Positions 17,497 to 28,222 of a stretch of 64,000 bases of DNA are shown here, piece after piece (position 1 is the stretch's first letter; each line of letters begins with the position of its first letter). The stretch is from Streptomyces sp. NBC_01275. GTDB lineage: Bacteria; Actinomycetota; Actinomycetes; Streptomycetales; Streptomycetaceae. The stretch lies in NCBI RefSeq assembly GCF_026340655.1, contig NZ_JAPEOZ010000001.1:1488001-1552000 (forward strand), written 5' to 3'. The notes under the pieces are model-generated. The model was not told the origin of the DNA. It worked only from the letters and a program-made list of their open reading frames with translations, and searched no databases. The position numbers and the translations under genes are program-made.

Positions 17497-17802
17497 TTAG
17501 GAGGATCCTCCGAGAGCGAGCACGACCGACAGCTCCGGCGCCTGGTCCACCGCCGAGGAGAACACCGCCTGCGCGATCTCCCACTCCTCAGGCTGCGTCT
17601 TCGCGTACTGCCGCCAGTTCCGTACGACGACCAGCACCGGCCCGGACTCCGGCCCTTGGGGCAGGTCGGTGAGGCTGTCGGCGAGCGCGTCCCAGTTGCG
17701 GCCGAACCAGTCGGGCAGCTCCAGGTCCCGGGCGCAGCGATCCATCAGGTCCGCCTTGTCGGAGACCCCGTCGAGGTCCAGCGTGAGCACGTGCTCCGTC
17801 AT
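17497..17802 (-). CDS. Barstar family protein
   Basis: This small acidic protein (101 residues) has the barstar fold signature: LDLDGVSDKADLMDRCARDL followed by LPDWFGRNWDALADSL. In Bacillus amyloliquefaciens barstar inhibits the secreted RNase barnase; in Streptomyces relatives protect against RNase Sa-type enzymes. No ribonuclease gene is next to it, so it is an orphan here. ATG 17802 is chosen because it opens directly into the first strand; a longer in-frame ORF has no family match. A GGAGGATCCTCC palindrome overlaps the region just after the stop codon. Confidence 0.85.
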   Translation of the reverse strand: MTEHVLTLDLDGVSDKADLMDRCARDLELPDWFGRNWDALADSLTDLPQGPESGPVLVVVRNWRQYAKTQPEEWEIAQAVFSSAVDQAPELSVVLALGGSS

Positions 17803-17901
17803 CCCGGCACCGTCCTGAGCTAGTCGTGGTGAGGGGCGGAGGGGGCGGCCCGGGGACCACCCCCTCCGGGGCGGTCTGGGGACCACCCCTCTGATCTTCC
17901 G

Positions 17902-18921
17902 TCAGATTCCGTCCGGGTCGGCCCGGTTGAGGGCGGGCTTCGGGCTCGGCCCCGCCGTCATCAGATAGTCGGCCGCCGAGGTGTCCGTCACCAGGCTGGT
18001 GACGAGCCCGGACCGCAGCACCGCGTCGATCGCGGCCGCCTTGCGCTGCCCGCCCGCGATCGCGACGACCTCGGGCACCCGGCGGAGCTGGTCGGCCTTG
18101 ACCGTGATGCACCGCTCGCCCAGGTCGCGACCGACCCGGCGGCCGTCGGAGTCGAAGAGGTGCGCGGACATCTCTGCGGCGACGCCGAGCGAGGCGTAGT
18201 GGCCCCGCTCCTCGTCGCTGAGCATGTCGTGCACCGTCGAGATCCCGGGCTCCCAGGAGCCGATGGAGACACAGGCGACCGTGACCTTGTCGAAGTACTC
18301 GAAGGCCCGGGCGATCCCGGTCTGGTGGCGCAGCGCCTCCGCGGTGGCCGCGTCCGGCAGCAGCATCGGCGCGTAGATGGGATGCGCGTCGCCGCCGGAC
18401 ACCTGGGCGGCGCGGCGGACGGCCTCGACCGAGCCGCGCTCGGCGGTCCCGGCGTCGTACACGCCCGTCAGCTGCACGACCGTGCAGGGCGGCAGCCGGT
18501 CCAGGGCCGCCGCCATGTGGATGGTGGACCGGCCCCAGGCCAGGCCCAGGACATCCCCTTCGTTCACGAGCTCGGCGAGCAGGTCGGCCGCGACTTCTCC
18601 CAGGTTCTCGGGGTCGGGCGAGTCCGCGGCCTCGGCCGGGGACTCGACCACCACGGCGTGCCTGAGGCCGTACCGGGCGCGGAGCGCGTCGGAGCGCTCG
18701 GCGTCCAGTTCGGCCGGCACGCGGATCTCGATCCGTACGAGATCCCGTTCGAGGGCGGTCTCCAGGACCCGGGCCACCTTGAAGCGGCTGACGCCGAACT
18801 CCTCCGCGATCTGGATCTTGGACTTGCCCTCGAGGTAGAAGCGGCGGGCCATGGCCGCCGCCTGCACCAGCTCAGCGGGTCCCATCCGCATGGCTGACCG
18901 GCCCGCCGACATACCCGACAC
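17902..18921 (-). CDS. SorC/DeoR-type sugar-binding transcriptional regulator
   Basis: This 339-residue regulator has an N-terminal HTH (GKSKIQIAEEFGVSRFKVAR) and a C-terminal phosphosugar-binding domain of the SorC family, with LGLAWGRSTIHMAAAL and GGQRKAAAIDAVL. GTG 18921 is chosen because GAGGAG sits 6 bases upstream; the longer frame from GTG 18945 has no good SD. It lies 126 bases downstream of rpe on the same strand and may respond to a pentose or other sugar phosphate. Two TGAACGGC copies (minus strand, complement of 18957-18964 and 19004-19011) upstream could be operator half-sites; that is speculative. Confidence 0.85.
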   Translation of the reverse strand: MSGMSAGRSAMRMGPAELVQAAAMARRFYLEGKSKIQIAEEFGVSRFKVARVLETALERDLVRIEIRVPAELDAERSDALRARYGLRHAVVVESPAEAADSPDPENLGEVAADLLAELVNEGDVLGLAWGRSTIHMAAALDRLPPCTVVQLTGVYDAGTAERGSVEAVRRAAQVSGGDAHPIYAPMLLPDAATAEALRHQTGIARAFEYFDKVTVACVSIGSWEPGISTVHDMLSDEERGHYASLGVAAEMSAHLFDSDGRRVGRDLGERCITVKADQLRRVPEVVAIAGGQRKAAAIDAVLRSGLVTSLVTDTSAADYLMTAGPSPKPALNRADPDGI

Positions 18922-19047
18922 GGCGATCTCCTCACTGCTGTTCACACTCTGGATACGCCGTTCATCCTCGCAGATCCGGCGCAGTTGATCAGCTCCGATG
19001 GGAGCCGTTCACGTTCCCTTGGTCAAGCGGTCGGTTCCGTGGTCGGT

Positions 19048-19734
19048 TCAGTGGCCGCACGCCCACGACGCCTTGGCGGTCGCCGCCTCCGCCTGCGCGC
19101 GCAGCGCGCGGACCGCCTCGGCCGGGTCCGCGGCCCCGTACACCGCCGAACCGGCGACGAACACGTCCGCGCCCGCCTCGGCGCACCGCTCGATCGTCGA
19201 GGCCGAGACCCCGCCGTCGACCTGGAGCCACAGCTCAAGGCCGTGCTTGCTGATCAACTCGCGGGTGCGACGGATCTTCGGGAGCATGATGTCGAGAAAG
19301 GCCTGGCCTCCGAAGCCCGGCTCGACCGTCATGATCAGCAGCATGTCGAGCTCGGGCAGCAGGTCCTCGTACGGCTCGATCGGCGTCGCGGGCCTCAGCG
19401 CCATGGAGGCACGGGCGCCCTTCGCCCGGATCTCGCGGGCGAGCCGCACCGGCGCCGCGGCCGCCTCGACATGGAAGGTGACGGACGAGGCGCCCGCCTC
19501 GACGTACTGCGGGGCCCAGCGATCGGGGGCCTCGATCATCAGATGGCAGTCCAGCGGAGTGTCCGTCGCACGGGCCAGAGACTCTACGACCGGCACACCG
19601 AGCGTGAGGTTCGGGACGAAATGGTTGTCCATGACGTCGACGTGGAGCCAGTCGGCTCCGTCGACCGCCTGTGCCTCGTCCGCGAGGCGGGCGAAGTCGG
19701 CGGACAGAATGCTGGGGTTGATCTGCGCGGCCAT
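19048..19734 (-). CDS. rpe: Ribulose-phosphate 3-epimerase
   Basis: This enzyme interconverts D-ribulose 5-phosphate and D-xylulose 5-phosphate in the pentose phosphate pathway. The 228-residue TIM barrel starts [29 protein letters not shown] carries the metal-binding H-x-D, CHLMIEAP the histidine and [12 protein letters not shown] the mobile loop. [11 protein letters not shown] carries the second catalytic Asp and the phosphate site. The length is normal. It is divergent from the MMPL gene and upstream of the SorC regulator. Confidence 0.95.
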   Translation of the reverse strand: MAAQINPSILSADFARLADEAQAVDGADWLHVDVMDNHFVPNLTLGVPVVESLARATDTPLDCHLMIEAPDRWAPQYVEAGASSVTFHVEAAAAPVRLAREIRAKGARASMALRPATPIEPYEDLLPELDMLLIMTVEPGFGGQAFLDIMLPKIRRTRELISKHGLELWLQVDGGVSASTIERCAEAGADVFVAGSAVYGAADPAEAVRALRAQAEAATAKASWACGH

Positions 19735-19826
19735 GCCCCAAGCCTCCCATGCTCCGTGGGGGTTGCGGGCATCGGTCTCGCGCAGCGACCGTGGAGCGTA
19801 CGCCGTGGACGGCTCCAGGGGCGGCT

Positions 19827-21980
19827 ATGACCGGGAAACTCGGGCGGCAGGGCATCGGCCATCTGGTCTGCGGACGGCGGGCGAAGTGGCTGGTGCTGGC
19901 GTTGTGGCTGGTGGTGCTGTTCCTGACGGCGCCCTTCGCGCAGAAACTGACCGACGCCGAGGACAACGACGCGGCCTCCTGGCTGCCGGGATCGGCCGAG
20001 TCCACCCAGGTCCTGCAGACGTCGGAGCACTTCCGGCCCGAGCAGATCCCCGCGATCGTCGTGTACGTCCGCGACGGCGGCCTCACGGCCCAGGACCGCG
20101 CGCAGATCATCCAGGACGCGGCCCAGCTCAGCAGGCTGACCGACCACGGCATCCGGGGCGGCGAGACCCGCGGCCCGGTCTACGACCGCCCGGCCGACCC
20201 CCGCGCCGCCCAGATCTACGTCCCGATCACCATGGGCGAGAAGGGCTGGGAACAGATCTCCCCCGCGGTCGACTCGATCCGTGACGTCGTCGGCAAGGGC
20301 GGCGCCGGGCTGGCCGTGCACATCACCGGCCCCGGCGGCACCTCCGCGGACTTCTCCAAGGCCTTCGAGGGCATCGACTCGACCCTGCTGCTGTCGGCGA
20401 TGGCCGTCGTCGTGGTGATGCTCCTCATCACCTACCGCAGCCCCACCCTGCTCCTGGTGCCGCTGCTCGGCGTGGTGGTCGCGCTGTTCACCGCGCAGGC
20501 GCTGATCTACTTCCTGGCCGAGCACGCGGGCCTGACCGTGAACGGACAGAGCGCCGGCATCCTCACGGTGCTGGTGTTCGGCGCGGGCACGGACTACGCG
20601 CTGCTGCTCGTCGCCCGCTACCGGGAGGAGCTGCGCCGGCACGAGGACCGGCACGAGGCGATGGCCCGGGCGCTGCACCGGGCGGGCCCCGCGGTACTGG
20701 CCTCCGGCGCGACGGTCGTGCTGAGCATGCTGGTGCTGCTGGCCGCCGAGATGAACTCCACCAGCGGTCTCGGTCCGGTCGCGGCGATCGGCGTGGCGGT
20801 CGCGCTGCTGGTGATGACGACCCTGTTCCCCGCCCTGCTGGTGATCTGCGGCCGCTGGATCTTCTGGCCGGCGATCCCGCACTTCGGCTCGCCCGAACCG
20901 AGCGAGCGCGGTGTCTGGGCCCGCACGGGCCAGGGCATCGCGCGCCGTCCGCGGATGATCTGGGCCGTGACGGCGCTCGTCCTGGCGGTCTGCTCGCTGG
21001 GCCTGATCCAGCTGCGGGCGGACGGCATCGGCAACGCGGACTCCTTCACCGGCAAGCCCGACTCGATCACCGGCCAGGAGGTGTCCGCGAAGTACTTCGC
21101 GGCGGGCAGCGGCGACCCGCTGGTGATCATCTCCGACCAGGCGCAGGCCCGACGGGTGGGCCTCGTGGTGGCCTCGACGGACGGGGTCGTGCCCACGTCC
21201 CTGGGCCTGCCGCCGGGCACCAAGCCCGCCTACGACGGCAAGGTGCTGTTCGAGGCGACCATGACCGCCCCGGCGGACAGCGACGCGGCGAAACGGACCG
21301 TCGAGCGGGTCCGGGACGCCGTGCACGCGGTGCCCGACGCCGACGCCCAGGTGGGCGGCGGCACAGCGGCCCTGCTGGACATGGAGAAGGCGACCACGCA
21401 CGACAACCGGCTGATCATCCCGCTGGTCCTGGCGGTGGTCCTGCTGATCCTGTGCGCCCTGCTGCGCGCGGTCGTCGCACCGTTGCTGCTGGTCGGCACG
21501 GTGATCCTGTCCTTCGCGGCGGCCCTCGGCATCAGCGCGCTGGCCTTCCGCCACGTCTTCGACTACGCGGGCGAGTCGACGGACTTCCCGCTGTTCGTCT
21601 TCGTCTTCCTGGTGGCCCTGGGCATCGACTACAACATCTTCCTGACCACCCGCATCCGCGAGGAGGCGCTCCACCAGGGCACCCGGGCCGGTGTGCTGAC
21701 CGGCCTCGCCGCGACGGGCTCGGTCATCACCTCCGCCGGCCTGGTCCTCGCGGGCACCTTCGCCGCCCTCGGCACCCTCCCCATGGTCGCCTTCGCCGAG
21801 ATCGGCTTCGCGGTAGCCCTGGGCGTCCTCCTGGACACCTTCATCGTACGATCGGTGCTGGTCACAGCACTGTTCCTGGACGTGGGCCCCAAGGTGTGGT
21901 GGCCGGGACGCCTGTCCGGCGACGACCGCGCGCAGACACCGTCCCGGCCCGAGGAACCGATCAGCCGGTCCGCCGAATGA
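19827..21980 (+). CDS. MMPL family transporter
   Basis: This is a 717-residue RND-superfamily membrane protein with two repeats, each having a periplasmic loop and about six helices. The proton-relay Asp-Tyr pairs are visible in both halves: FGAGTDYALLLVARYREEL and LGIDYNIFLTTRIREEA. Actinobacterial MMPL proteins export lipids, siderophores or antibiotics; the cargo here is unknown. ATG 19827 follows AGGGG by 6 bases and opens at the typical short basic N-terminus; an earlier in-frame start at 19749 lacks support. The 3' end overlaps the convergent rsmB stop by 20 bases. Confidence 0.9.
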   Translation: MTGKLGRQGIGHLVCGRRAKWLVLALWLVVLFLTAPFAQKLTDAEDNDAASWLPGSAESTQVLQTSEHFRPEQIPAIVVYVRDGGLTAQDRAQIIQDAAQLSRLTDHGIRGGETRGPVYDRPADPRAAQIYVPITMGEKGWEQISPAVDSIRDVVGKGGAGLAVHITGPGGTSADFSKAFEGIDSTLLLSAMAVVVVMLLITYRSPTLLLVPLLGVVVALFTAQALIYFLAEHAGLTVNGQSAGILTVLVFGAGTDYALLLVARYREELRRHEDRHEAMARALHRAGPAVLASGATVVLSMLVLLAAEMNSTSGLGPVAAIGVAVALLVMTTLFPALLVICGRWIFWPAIPHFGSPEPSERGVWARTGQGIARRPRMIWAVTALVLAVCSLGLIQLRADGIGNADSFTGKPDSITGQEVSAKYFAAGSGDPLVIISDQAQARRVGLVVASTDGVVPTSLGLPPGTKPAYDGKVLFEATMTAPADSDAAKRTVERVRDAVHAVPDADAQVGGGTAALLDMEKATTHDNRLIIPLVLAVVLLILCALLRAVVAPLLLVGTVILSFAAALGISALAFRHVFDYAGESTDFPLFVFVFLVALGIDYNIFLTTRIREEALHQGTRAGVLTGLAATGSVITSAGLVLAGTFAALGTLPMVAFAEIGFAVALGVLLDTFIVRSVLVTALFLDVGPKVWWPGRLSGDDRAQTPSRPEEPISRSAE

Positions 21981-23388
21981 GCGCCAGATACATCGCGTCC
22001 GTCCCATGCACATGCGGCCACAGCTGTACGTCGGGCCCCTCGCCCAGCGCCGGCACGCCGGGCAGCATGGGCCGGGCGTCGATCAGCTCGGCCTGCGGGA
22101 ACTGCTTGAGCAGGTCGGCGACGACGGCCCGGGTCTCCGCGAGGTGCGGCGAGCAGGTGGCGTACCCGACGACGCCCCCGACCCGCACGGACTCCAGCGC
22201 GGTCCGCAGCAGCCCGCGCTGCAACGGCGCGAAGCCGTCCAGATCCTCCGGCCGGCGCCGCCACCGCGCCTCGGGCCGCCGCCGCAGGGCGCCCAGGCCG
22301 GTGCAGGGCACGTCCATCAGGACACGGTCGAAGGAGCCGGGCCGCCACGGCGGGCGCGTTCCGTCGGCGGCGATGACCTGGTAGGGCCCGGGGTTGCCGG
22401 CCAGCGCCTTCGCCACCAGACCCGCCCGGTGCGGCTGCTTCTCGGAGGCCAGGAGAGTGGCCCCCCGCTGGGCGGCGAGGGCGGCGAGCAGCGCGGCCTT
22501 CCCACCCGGCCCGGCGCACCCGTCGAGCCACTTCTCGTCCGGTCCGTCGATCGGCACGTTGGCGAGGGCCAGCGCCACGAGCTGACTTCCCTCGTCCTGC
22601 ACCCCCGCCCGCCCCTCCCGCACGGCGTCGACGGCGCCCGGCTCCCCGCCTTCGGCCAGCCGCACGGCATACGGCGACCAGCGACCCGCGACGGCGGCCT
22701 CCTCCCGGAGCAGCTCCTCGCTCGTGGATCGTCCGGGCCGGGCGACCAGCGTCACCTCGGGCCGCTCGTTGTCGGCCTCCAGCAGGTCCTCGATGCCGGC
22801 CCGCCCGCCGCCGAGGGAGTCCCACAGCGCGGAGACGATCCAGCGCGGGTGCGAGTGCACGACGGCGAGATGGTCCTCGGGATCGTCGTCGTAGGGCGGC
22901 GCGACCTGCTCCAGCCAGCCGTCGAGATCATGCTGGGCGATCTTGCGCAGCACGGCGTTGACGAACTTGGCCCGGCCGTCCCCGAGCACGACCCGCGCCA
23001 GCTCCACGGAGGCGGACACGGCGGCATGCGTCGGAATCCGCGTCCCGAGCAGCTGGTGCGCCCCGAGGCTGAGCACGTCGAGCACGGGCGGATCGACCTC
23101 CCGCAGCGGCCGGTCCACACAGGCGGCGATGACGGCGTCGTACGTTCCCTGCCGCCGCAGCGTCCCGTACACCAGCTCGGTGGCCAACGCCGCGTCCCGC
23201 GCGTCGAACTTGTCGGGGCCCTCCTGCTCCCGCGCCTTGCGCAGCAGCGGCGGCAGCACGAGGTTGGCGTACGCGTCCCGCTCGTCCACCGCCCGCAGCG
23301 CCTCGAAGGCGAGGATGCGGACGGGGTCCTTCTGGGGCCGACGGTAGGGCTTGCCGGACGGGCGGGAACGGCGGGGCTGCTCACTCAC
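21961..23388 (-). CDS. rsmB: 16S rRNA (cytosine-C5) methyltransferase RsmB/Fmu
   Basis: This enzyme methylates C967 (E. coli numbering) of 16S rRNA using S-adenosylmethionine. An N-terminal NusB-like RNA-binding domain (about residues 25-160) is followed by the Rossmann methyltransferase: DGCAGPGGKAALLAAL is SAM motif I, and DVPCTGLGALRRRPEARW and YATCSPHLAETR carry the two cysteines, the second being catalytic. GTG 23388 opens VSEQPRRSRPSGKPYRRPQK, a basic N-terminus usual for actinobacteria. It lies downstream of fmt in the conserved fmt-rsmB arrangement. Confidence 0.93.
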   Translation of the reverse strand: MSEQPRRSRPSGKPYRRPQKDPVRILAFEALRAVDERDAYANLVLPPLLRKAREQEGPDKFDARDAALATELVYGTLRRQGTYDAVIAACVDRPLREVDPPVLDVLSLGAHQLLGTRIPTHAAVSASVELARVVLGDGRAKFVNAVLRKIAQHDLDGWLEQVAPPYDDDPEDHLAVVHSHPRWIVSALWDSLGGGRAGIEDLLEADNERPEVTLVARPGRSTSEELLREEAAVAGRWSPYAVRLAEGGEPGAVDAVREGRAGVQDEGSQLVALALANVPIDGPDEKWLDGCAGPGGKAALLAALAAQRGATLLASEKQPHRAGLVAKALAGNPGPYQVIAADGTRPPWRPGSFDRVLMDVPCTGLGALRRRPEARWRRRPEDLDGFAPLQRGLLRTALESVRVGGVVGYATCSPHLAETRAVVADLLKQFPQAELIDARPMLPGVPALGEGPDVQLWPHVHGTDAMYLALIRRTG

Positions 23389-23518
23389 GAAAAGGTGCTC
23401 CGGATTACAGGAGGGAAGGTGCGTCCAGCGTACGTCGGTCCATCGATACGCCGGTGTGTCGGTACGGCCGCCCGAGCAAGCCCTGGCAGTCCCTGACGTG
23501 CGCTCGGGCAAGCCCTGA

Positions 23519-25429
<1,911 letters not shown>

Positions 25430-25906
25430 CCCACACCAGCGCCCGCACCACCCCACCTGCCCTCTCGGCCCCTCCCGAGAGGGCAATCGCATGCCACCCC
25501 GCACCCCCACCGAAACCGACGGCCGCCATCCGGCACCCCGCCACCACCACCGACCGCCGTCGGCCGGCACCGGCCACTACCGCTGAACGCCGTCGGCCGG
25601 CATCCGCCGCCAACGGCCGCTGATCACCACCCACCACTGACCCGGCCCGCCCTGCACCCTCCACCGCCACCGGCCGCCGCCGGCTGACATCCGCCACCGC
25701 CAACAGCCGCTGATCACCACCCGCCACCACCACCGCTGATCGCCACCGCCGATCGCCAACGCCGATCGCCACCCGCTACCGGCCCCGGCCACCGGGCCAC
25801 CGGGCCACCGGGCCACCGGGCCACCGGGCCACCGGGCCACCGGGCCACCGGGCCAGCACCCGGCAGCCTCACGCGGGACCCACTCCCCAGCGTCCGACGA
25901 CCCCGC
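25430..25906. other. Repeat-rich non-coding region between convergent genes
   Basis: No gene is supported in these 477 bases; open frames here have skewed composition (Thr/Pro/His or Gly/Trp runs). The first 360 bases are a patchwork of degenerate repeats built on CCGCTGATCACCACC, GCCGATCGCCA and CCGTCGGCCGGCA. The last part holds a perfect 8-mer array (separate entry). It separates the stop of the HTH gene from the stop of priA. Confidence 0.7.
25789..25852. repeat. Eight perfect tandem copies of CCACCGGG
   Basis: The 64 bases from 25789 to 25852 are exactly eight uninterrupted copies of an 8-mer. The unit is not a multiple of three and lies in non-coding DNA between convergent genes, so copy number should be free to vary by slippage. 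Confidence 0.95.
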
Positions 25907-28066
25907 TCACCCGATGTCCGGCGGATCGATCCGCACCCGAACCCGTGCCGCCTCGTCCCCGCCCCGGGCCATCCGGGCCGCCTGTGCCGCCTTCAAGGCG
26001 GCGGCCAGCGCCGCGCCCCGCCCCGGCGGCACCCGGATCAGCGCCCGCTCCCAGTGCTCCCCCGGCGGCGGCGCACCCGGCCGCCGAGGCCGCCCCGCGG
26101 GAGTGTCCGGCACCGGGACCGGCCCCAGCACCTCCGCCTCCCCAGGCATCTCGACCGCCCCCAGGAACGCGGCCACCGCCTCCCCCGTCCCCGACACCGC
26201 GGCCATCCGGGACACCGGCGGGAACCCCAGCTCGGCCCGCTCGGCCAGCTCCCGCACCGCGTGCCCGACGGGATCCCACCGCACCAGCGCCTGCACGGGC
26301 CGCAGGGTCGGCTCGGCGACGATCACCACGGTCCCGCCGCCCTCCTGCGGCCGTACGAGCGCGGCGGCCGCCAGCCATCGGCGCAGCGCGTCCTCCCCGG
26401 CCCGCAGGTCGGGCCGTCCGAGCATGGCCCAGCCGTCGAGCAGCAGCGCCGCCGCGTACCCGCCCTCGGCGACGGGCTCGGCCCCCGGTGTGCTCACGAC
26501 CAGCGCGGGCGCCCCGGACACCGTGTCCAGCACCTGCTCGCGCCCCGAGGTCCGCACGGGAACGGCCGGAAACGCCCGCCCCAGCTCCTCGGCGGTGCGC
26601 CGCGCCCCCACGATCTGCGCCCGCAGCCGGAAGGACCCGCACTCCGGGCAGTGCCAGGCGCTCTCCTCCCGCCCGCACCACCCGCACCACAACGCGCCCT
26701 CGTCCCGCGCCTCCAACGGCCCGGAACAGTGCCGGCACCGGGCGGCGGCCCGGCACTGGGCACACGCCATCCGCGGCACATACCCCCGGCGGGGCACCTG
26801 CACGAGCACCGGCCCGTGCCGCAGCCCCTCCCGGACCGCCTGCCAGGCGAGGGAGGGCAGCCGGGCCGCCCGGGCGGCCTCGTCCCGCGCCAGATCCTGG
26901 TCCCCCACGGTCCGCACCAGCGGAGCGGCCTGCCGCACCTGCTCCCGCGCGGCGACGAGCGGCCGGGCCCATCCGCTCTCGACGAGCTGCGCGCCCTCCA
27001 CGGTGAAGCTCCAACCGCCCATCAGGAAGCCGCACTTGTCCTGCGCGGCCCGCAGCAACAGCACCTCCCGCGCATGCGGCTGCGGCGCGTGCTGCTCGCT
27101 GTGGCTGTCGTCCCCGTCGTCCCAGAGGGCGACCAGACCGAGGTCCTGCACGGGCGCGAACATGGCAGCCCGGGTCCCGACGACCGCCCGCACCGACCCG
27201 CGCCGCACGGCGAGCCACTCCCGATACCGCTTCTCGGGCCCGGCGTCGGCGGTGAGCAGCGCGTGCCGGCCCTCCCCGAGCAGCTCCGTCAGCGCCGCGT
27301 CCACCCGCGCGGCGGCCCGCCCGTCCGGTACGACGACGAGGGCCCCGCGTCCCGAGGCGAGCGTCGCGGCGACGGCCCGCGCCAGCTCCGCGCTCCACTC
27401 GGGCCCGGGCAGCGCGTTCCACACGGCGCGCGGCGAGCCCCCCGACGCCAGCGACTCCACAAACGCGCCCCCACGCTCGTACCGCCCCCACGACCCGGCC
27501 TCCGGCGGCCCCGGCGGCGGCAGCGGCGCGGGCGAGGGCCGCTGCTCGGCGCGCGCGTTGCGCGGCGGCACGGCGAGCTGGAGCACGTCCGCGAGGCTGC
27601 CCGCGTACCGGTCGGCGACGGCCCGCGCCAGCCCCAGCAGCTCCGGGCTCAGCACGGGCTCGGACGACACCACCTGGGCGAGCGCCGCGAGCGGCCCGGA
27701 GTAGTCCGACGCGGCGAGCCGCTCGACGAGGAACCCGTCGATGAGCCCCCCGCCCTCGCGCCGCCCGTCCCGCACCCGCCCGCGTCCGGCCCCGAACCGC
27801 ACCCGCACCCGCACCCCCGGCTGTGCGTCGGCGTCCAGCTCAGCGGGCACCGCGTAGTCGAAGTACCGGTCCAGATGCAGCACGCCCTTGTCGACGAGCA
27901 CCCGCGCGACCGGCAGCTCCTCGGCCAGCGCGGCCCCCCGCCAGGTGCGCGGCTTGGCCCGGGGCGCCTTGGCCTGGCGCACGCTCTCCCGGATCAGCGC
28001 GAGCTGCTCCGGCGGCGCCCCTTCTCCGGCCCCGCCGACGCCCCCCTGCCCGTTCTCGCTGCTCAC
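25907..28066 (-). CDS. priA: Primosomal protein N' (PriA), actinobacterial type without helicase motifs
   Basis: This is a replication-restart protein of 719 residues. The N-terminal 3'-DNA-binding domain starts near VARVLVDKGVLHLDRYFDYA. The zinc-binding region is intact, with eight cysteines in four C-x-x-C pairs (CAQC, CRHC, CGWC, CPEC). The ATPase motifs are not: Walker A is replaced by GRGALVVVPDGRAAAR, and the DEEH box by LWDDGDDSHSEQH. Loss of these motifs is the known state in actinobacterial PriA, which probably loads replication proteins without unwinding DNA. Start GTG 28066 gives the usual SSENGQ N-terminus; GTG 28090 has a better SD (AAGGGG) and is an alternative. Confidence 0.9.
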   Translation of the reverse strand: MSSENGQGGVGGAGEGAPPEQLALIRESVRQAKAPRAKPRTWRGAALAEELPVARVLVDKGVLHLDRYFDYAVPAELDADAQPGVRVRVRFGAGRGRVRDGRREGGGLIDGFLVERLAASDYSGPLAALAQVVSSEPVLSPELLGLARAVADRYAGSLADVLQLAVPPRNARAEQRPSPAPLPPPGPPEAGSWGRYERGGAFVESLASGGSPRAVWNALPGPEWSAELARAVAATLASGRGALVVVPDGRAAARVDAALTELLGEGRHALLTADAGPEKRYREWLAVRRGSVRAVVGTRAAMFAPVQDLGLVALWDDGDDSHSEQHAPQPHAREVLLLRAAQDKCGFLMGGWSFTVEGAQLVESGWARPLVAAREQVRQAAPLVRTVGDQDLARDEAARAARLPSLAWQAVREGLRHGPVLVQVPRRGYVPRMACAQCRAAARCRHCSGPLEARDEGALWCGWCGREESAWHCPECGSFRLRAQIVGARRTAEELGRAFPAVPVRTSGREQVLDTVSGAPALVVSTPGAEPVAEGGYAAALLLDGWAMLGRPDLRAGEDALRRWLAAAALVRPQEGGGTVVIVAEPTLRPVQALVRWDPVGHAVRELAERAELGFPPVSRMAAVSGTGEAVAAFLGAVEMPGEAEVLGPVPVPDTPAGRPRRPGAPPPGEHWERALIRVPPGRGAALAAALKAAQAARMARGGDEAARVRVRIDPPDIG

Positions 28067-28148
28067 GCCTGCATTCTTACCAAACGCCACTGACAACGGC
28101 CCCTTCCCCGAGCCGCTCCGGGACGGAGCCGCAAGGACCTGGTCGCAC

Positions 28149-28192
28149 GACACCAGGGCCCGGCCTCCGTGAGGAGACCGGGCCCTGGTGTC
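28149..28192 (-). terminator. Strong hairpin downstream of metK
   Basis: Perfect 15-base arms GACACCAGGGCCCGG and CCGGGCCCTGGTGTC enclose a 14-base loop. It ends 30 bases after the metK stop, with two direct copies of GAAGCGAGGAC between (28196 and 28212). Confidence 0.85.
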
Positions 28193-28222
28193 GATGAAGC
28201 GAGGACTTGACGAAGCGAGGAC

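Noticed and set aside
25437-25840. Several frames in the repeat zone between the HTH gene and priA
   Set aside because: Translations are low-complexity products of short repeats (for example Gly/Trp/Pro runs), with no ribosome binding site.
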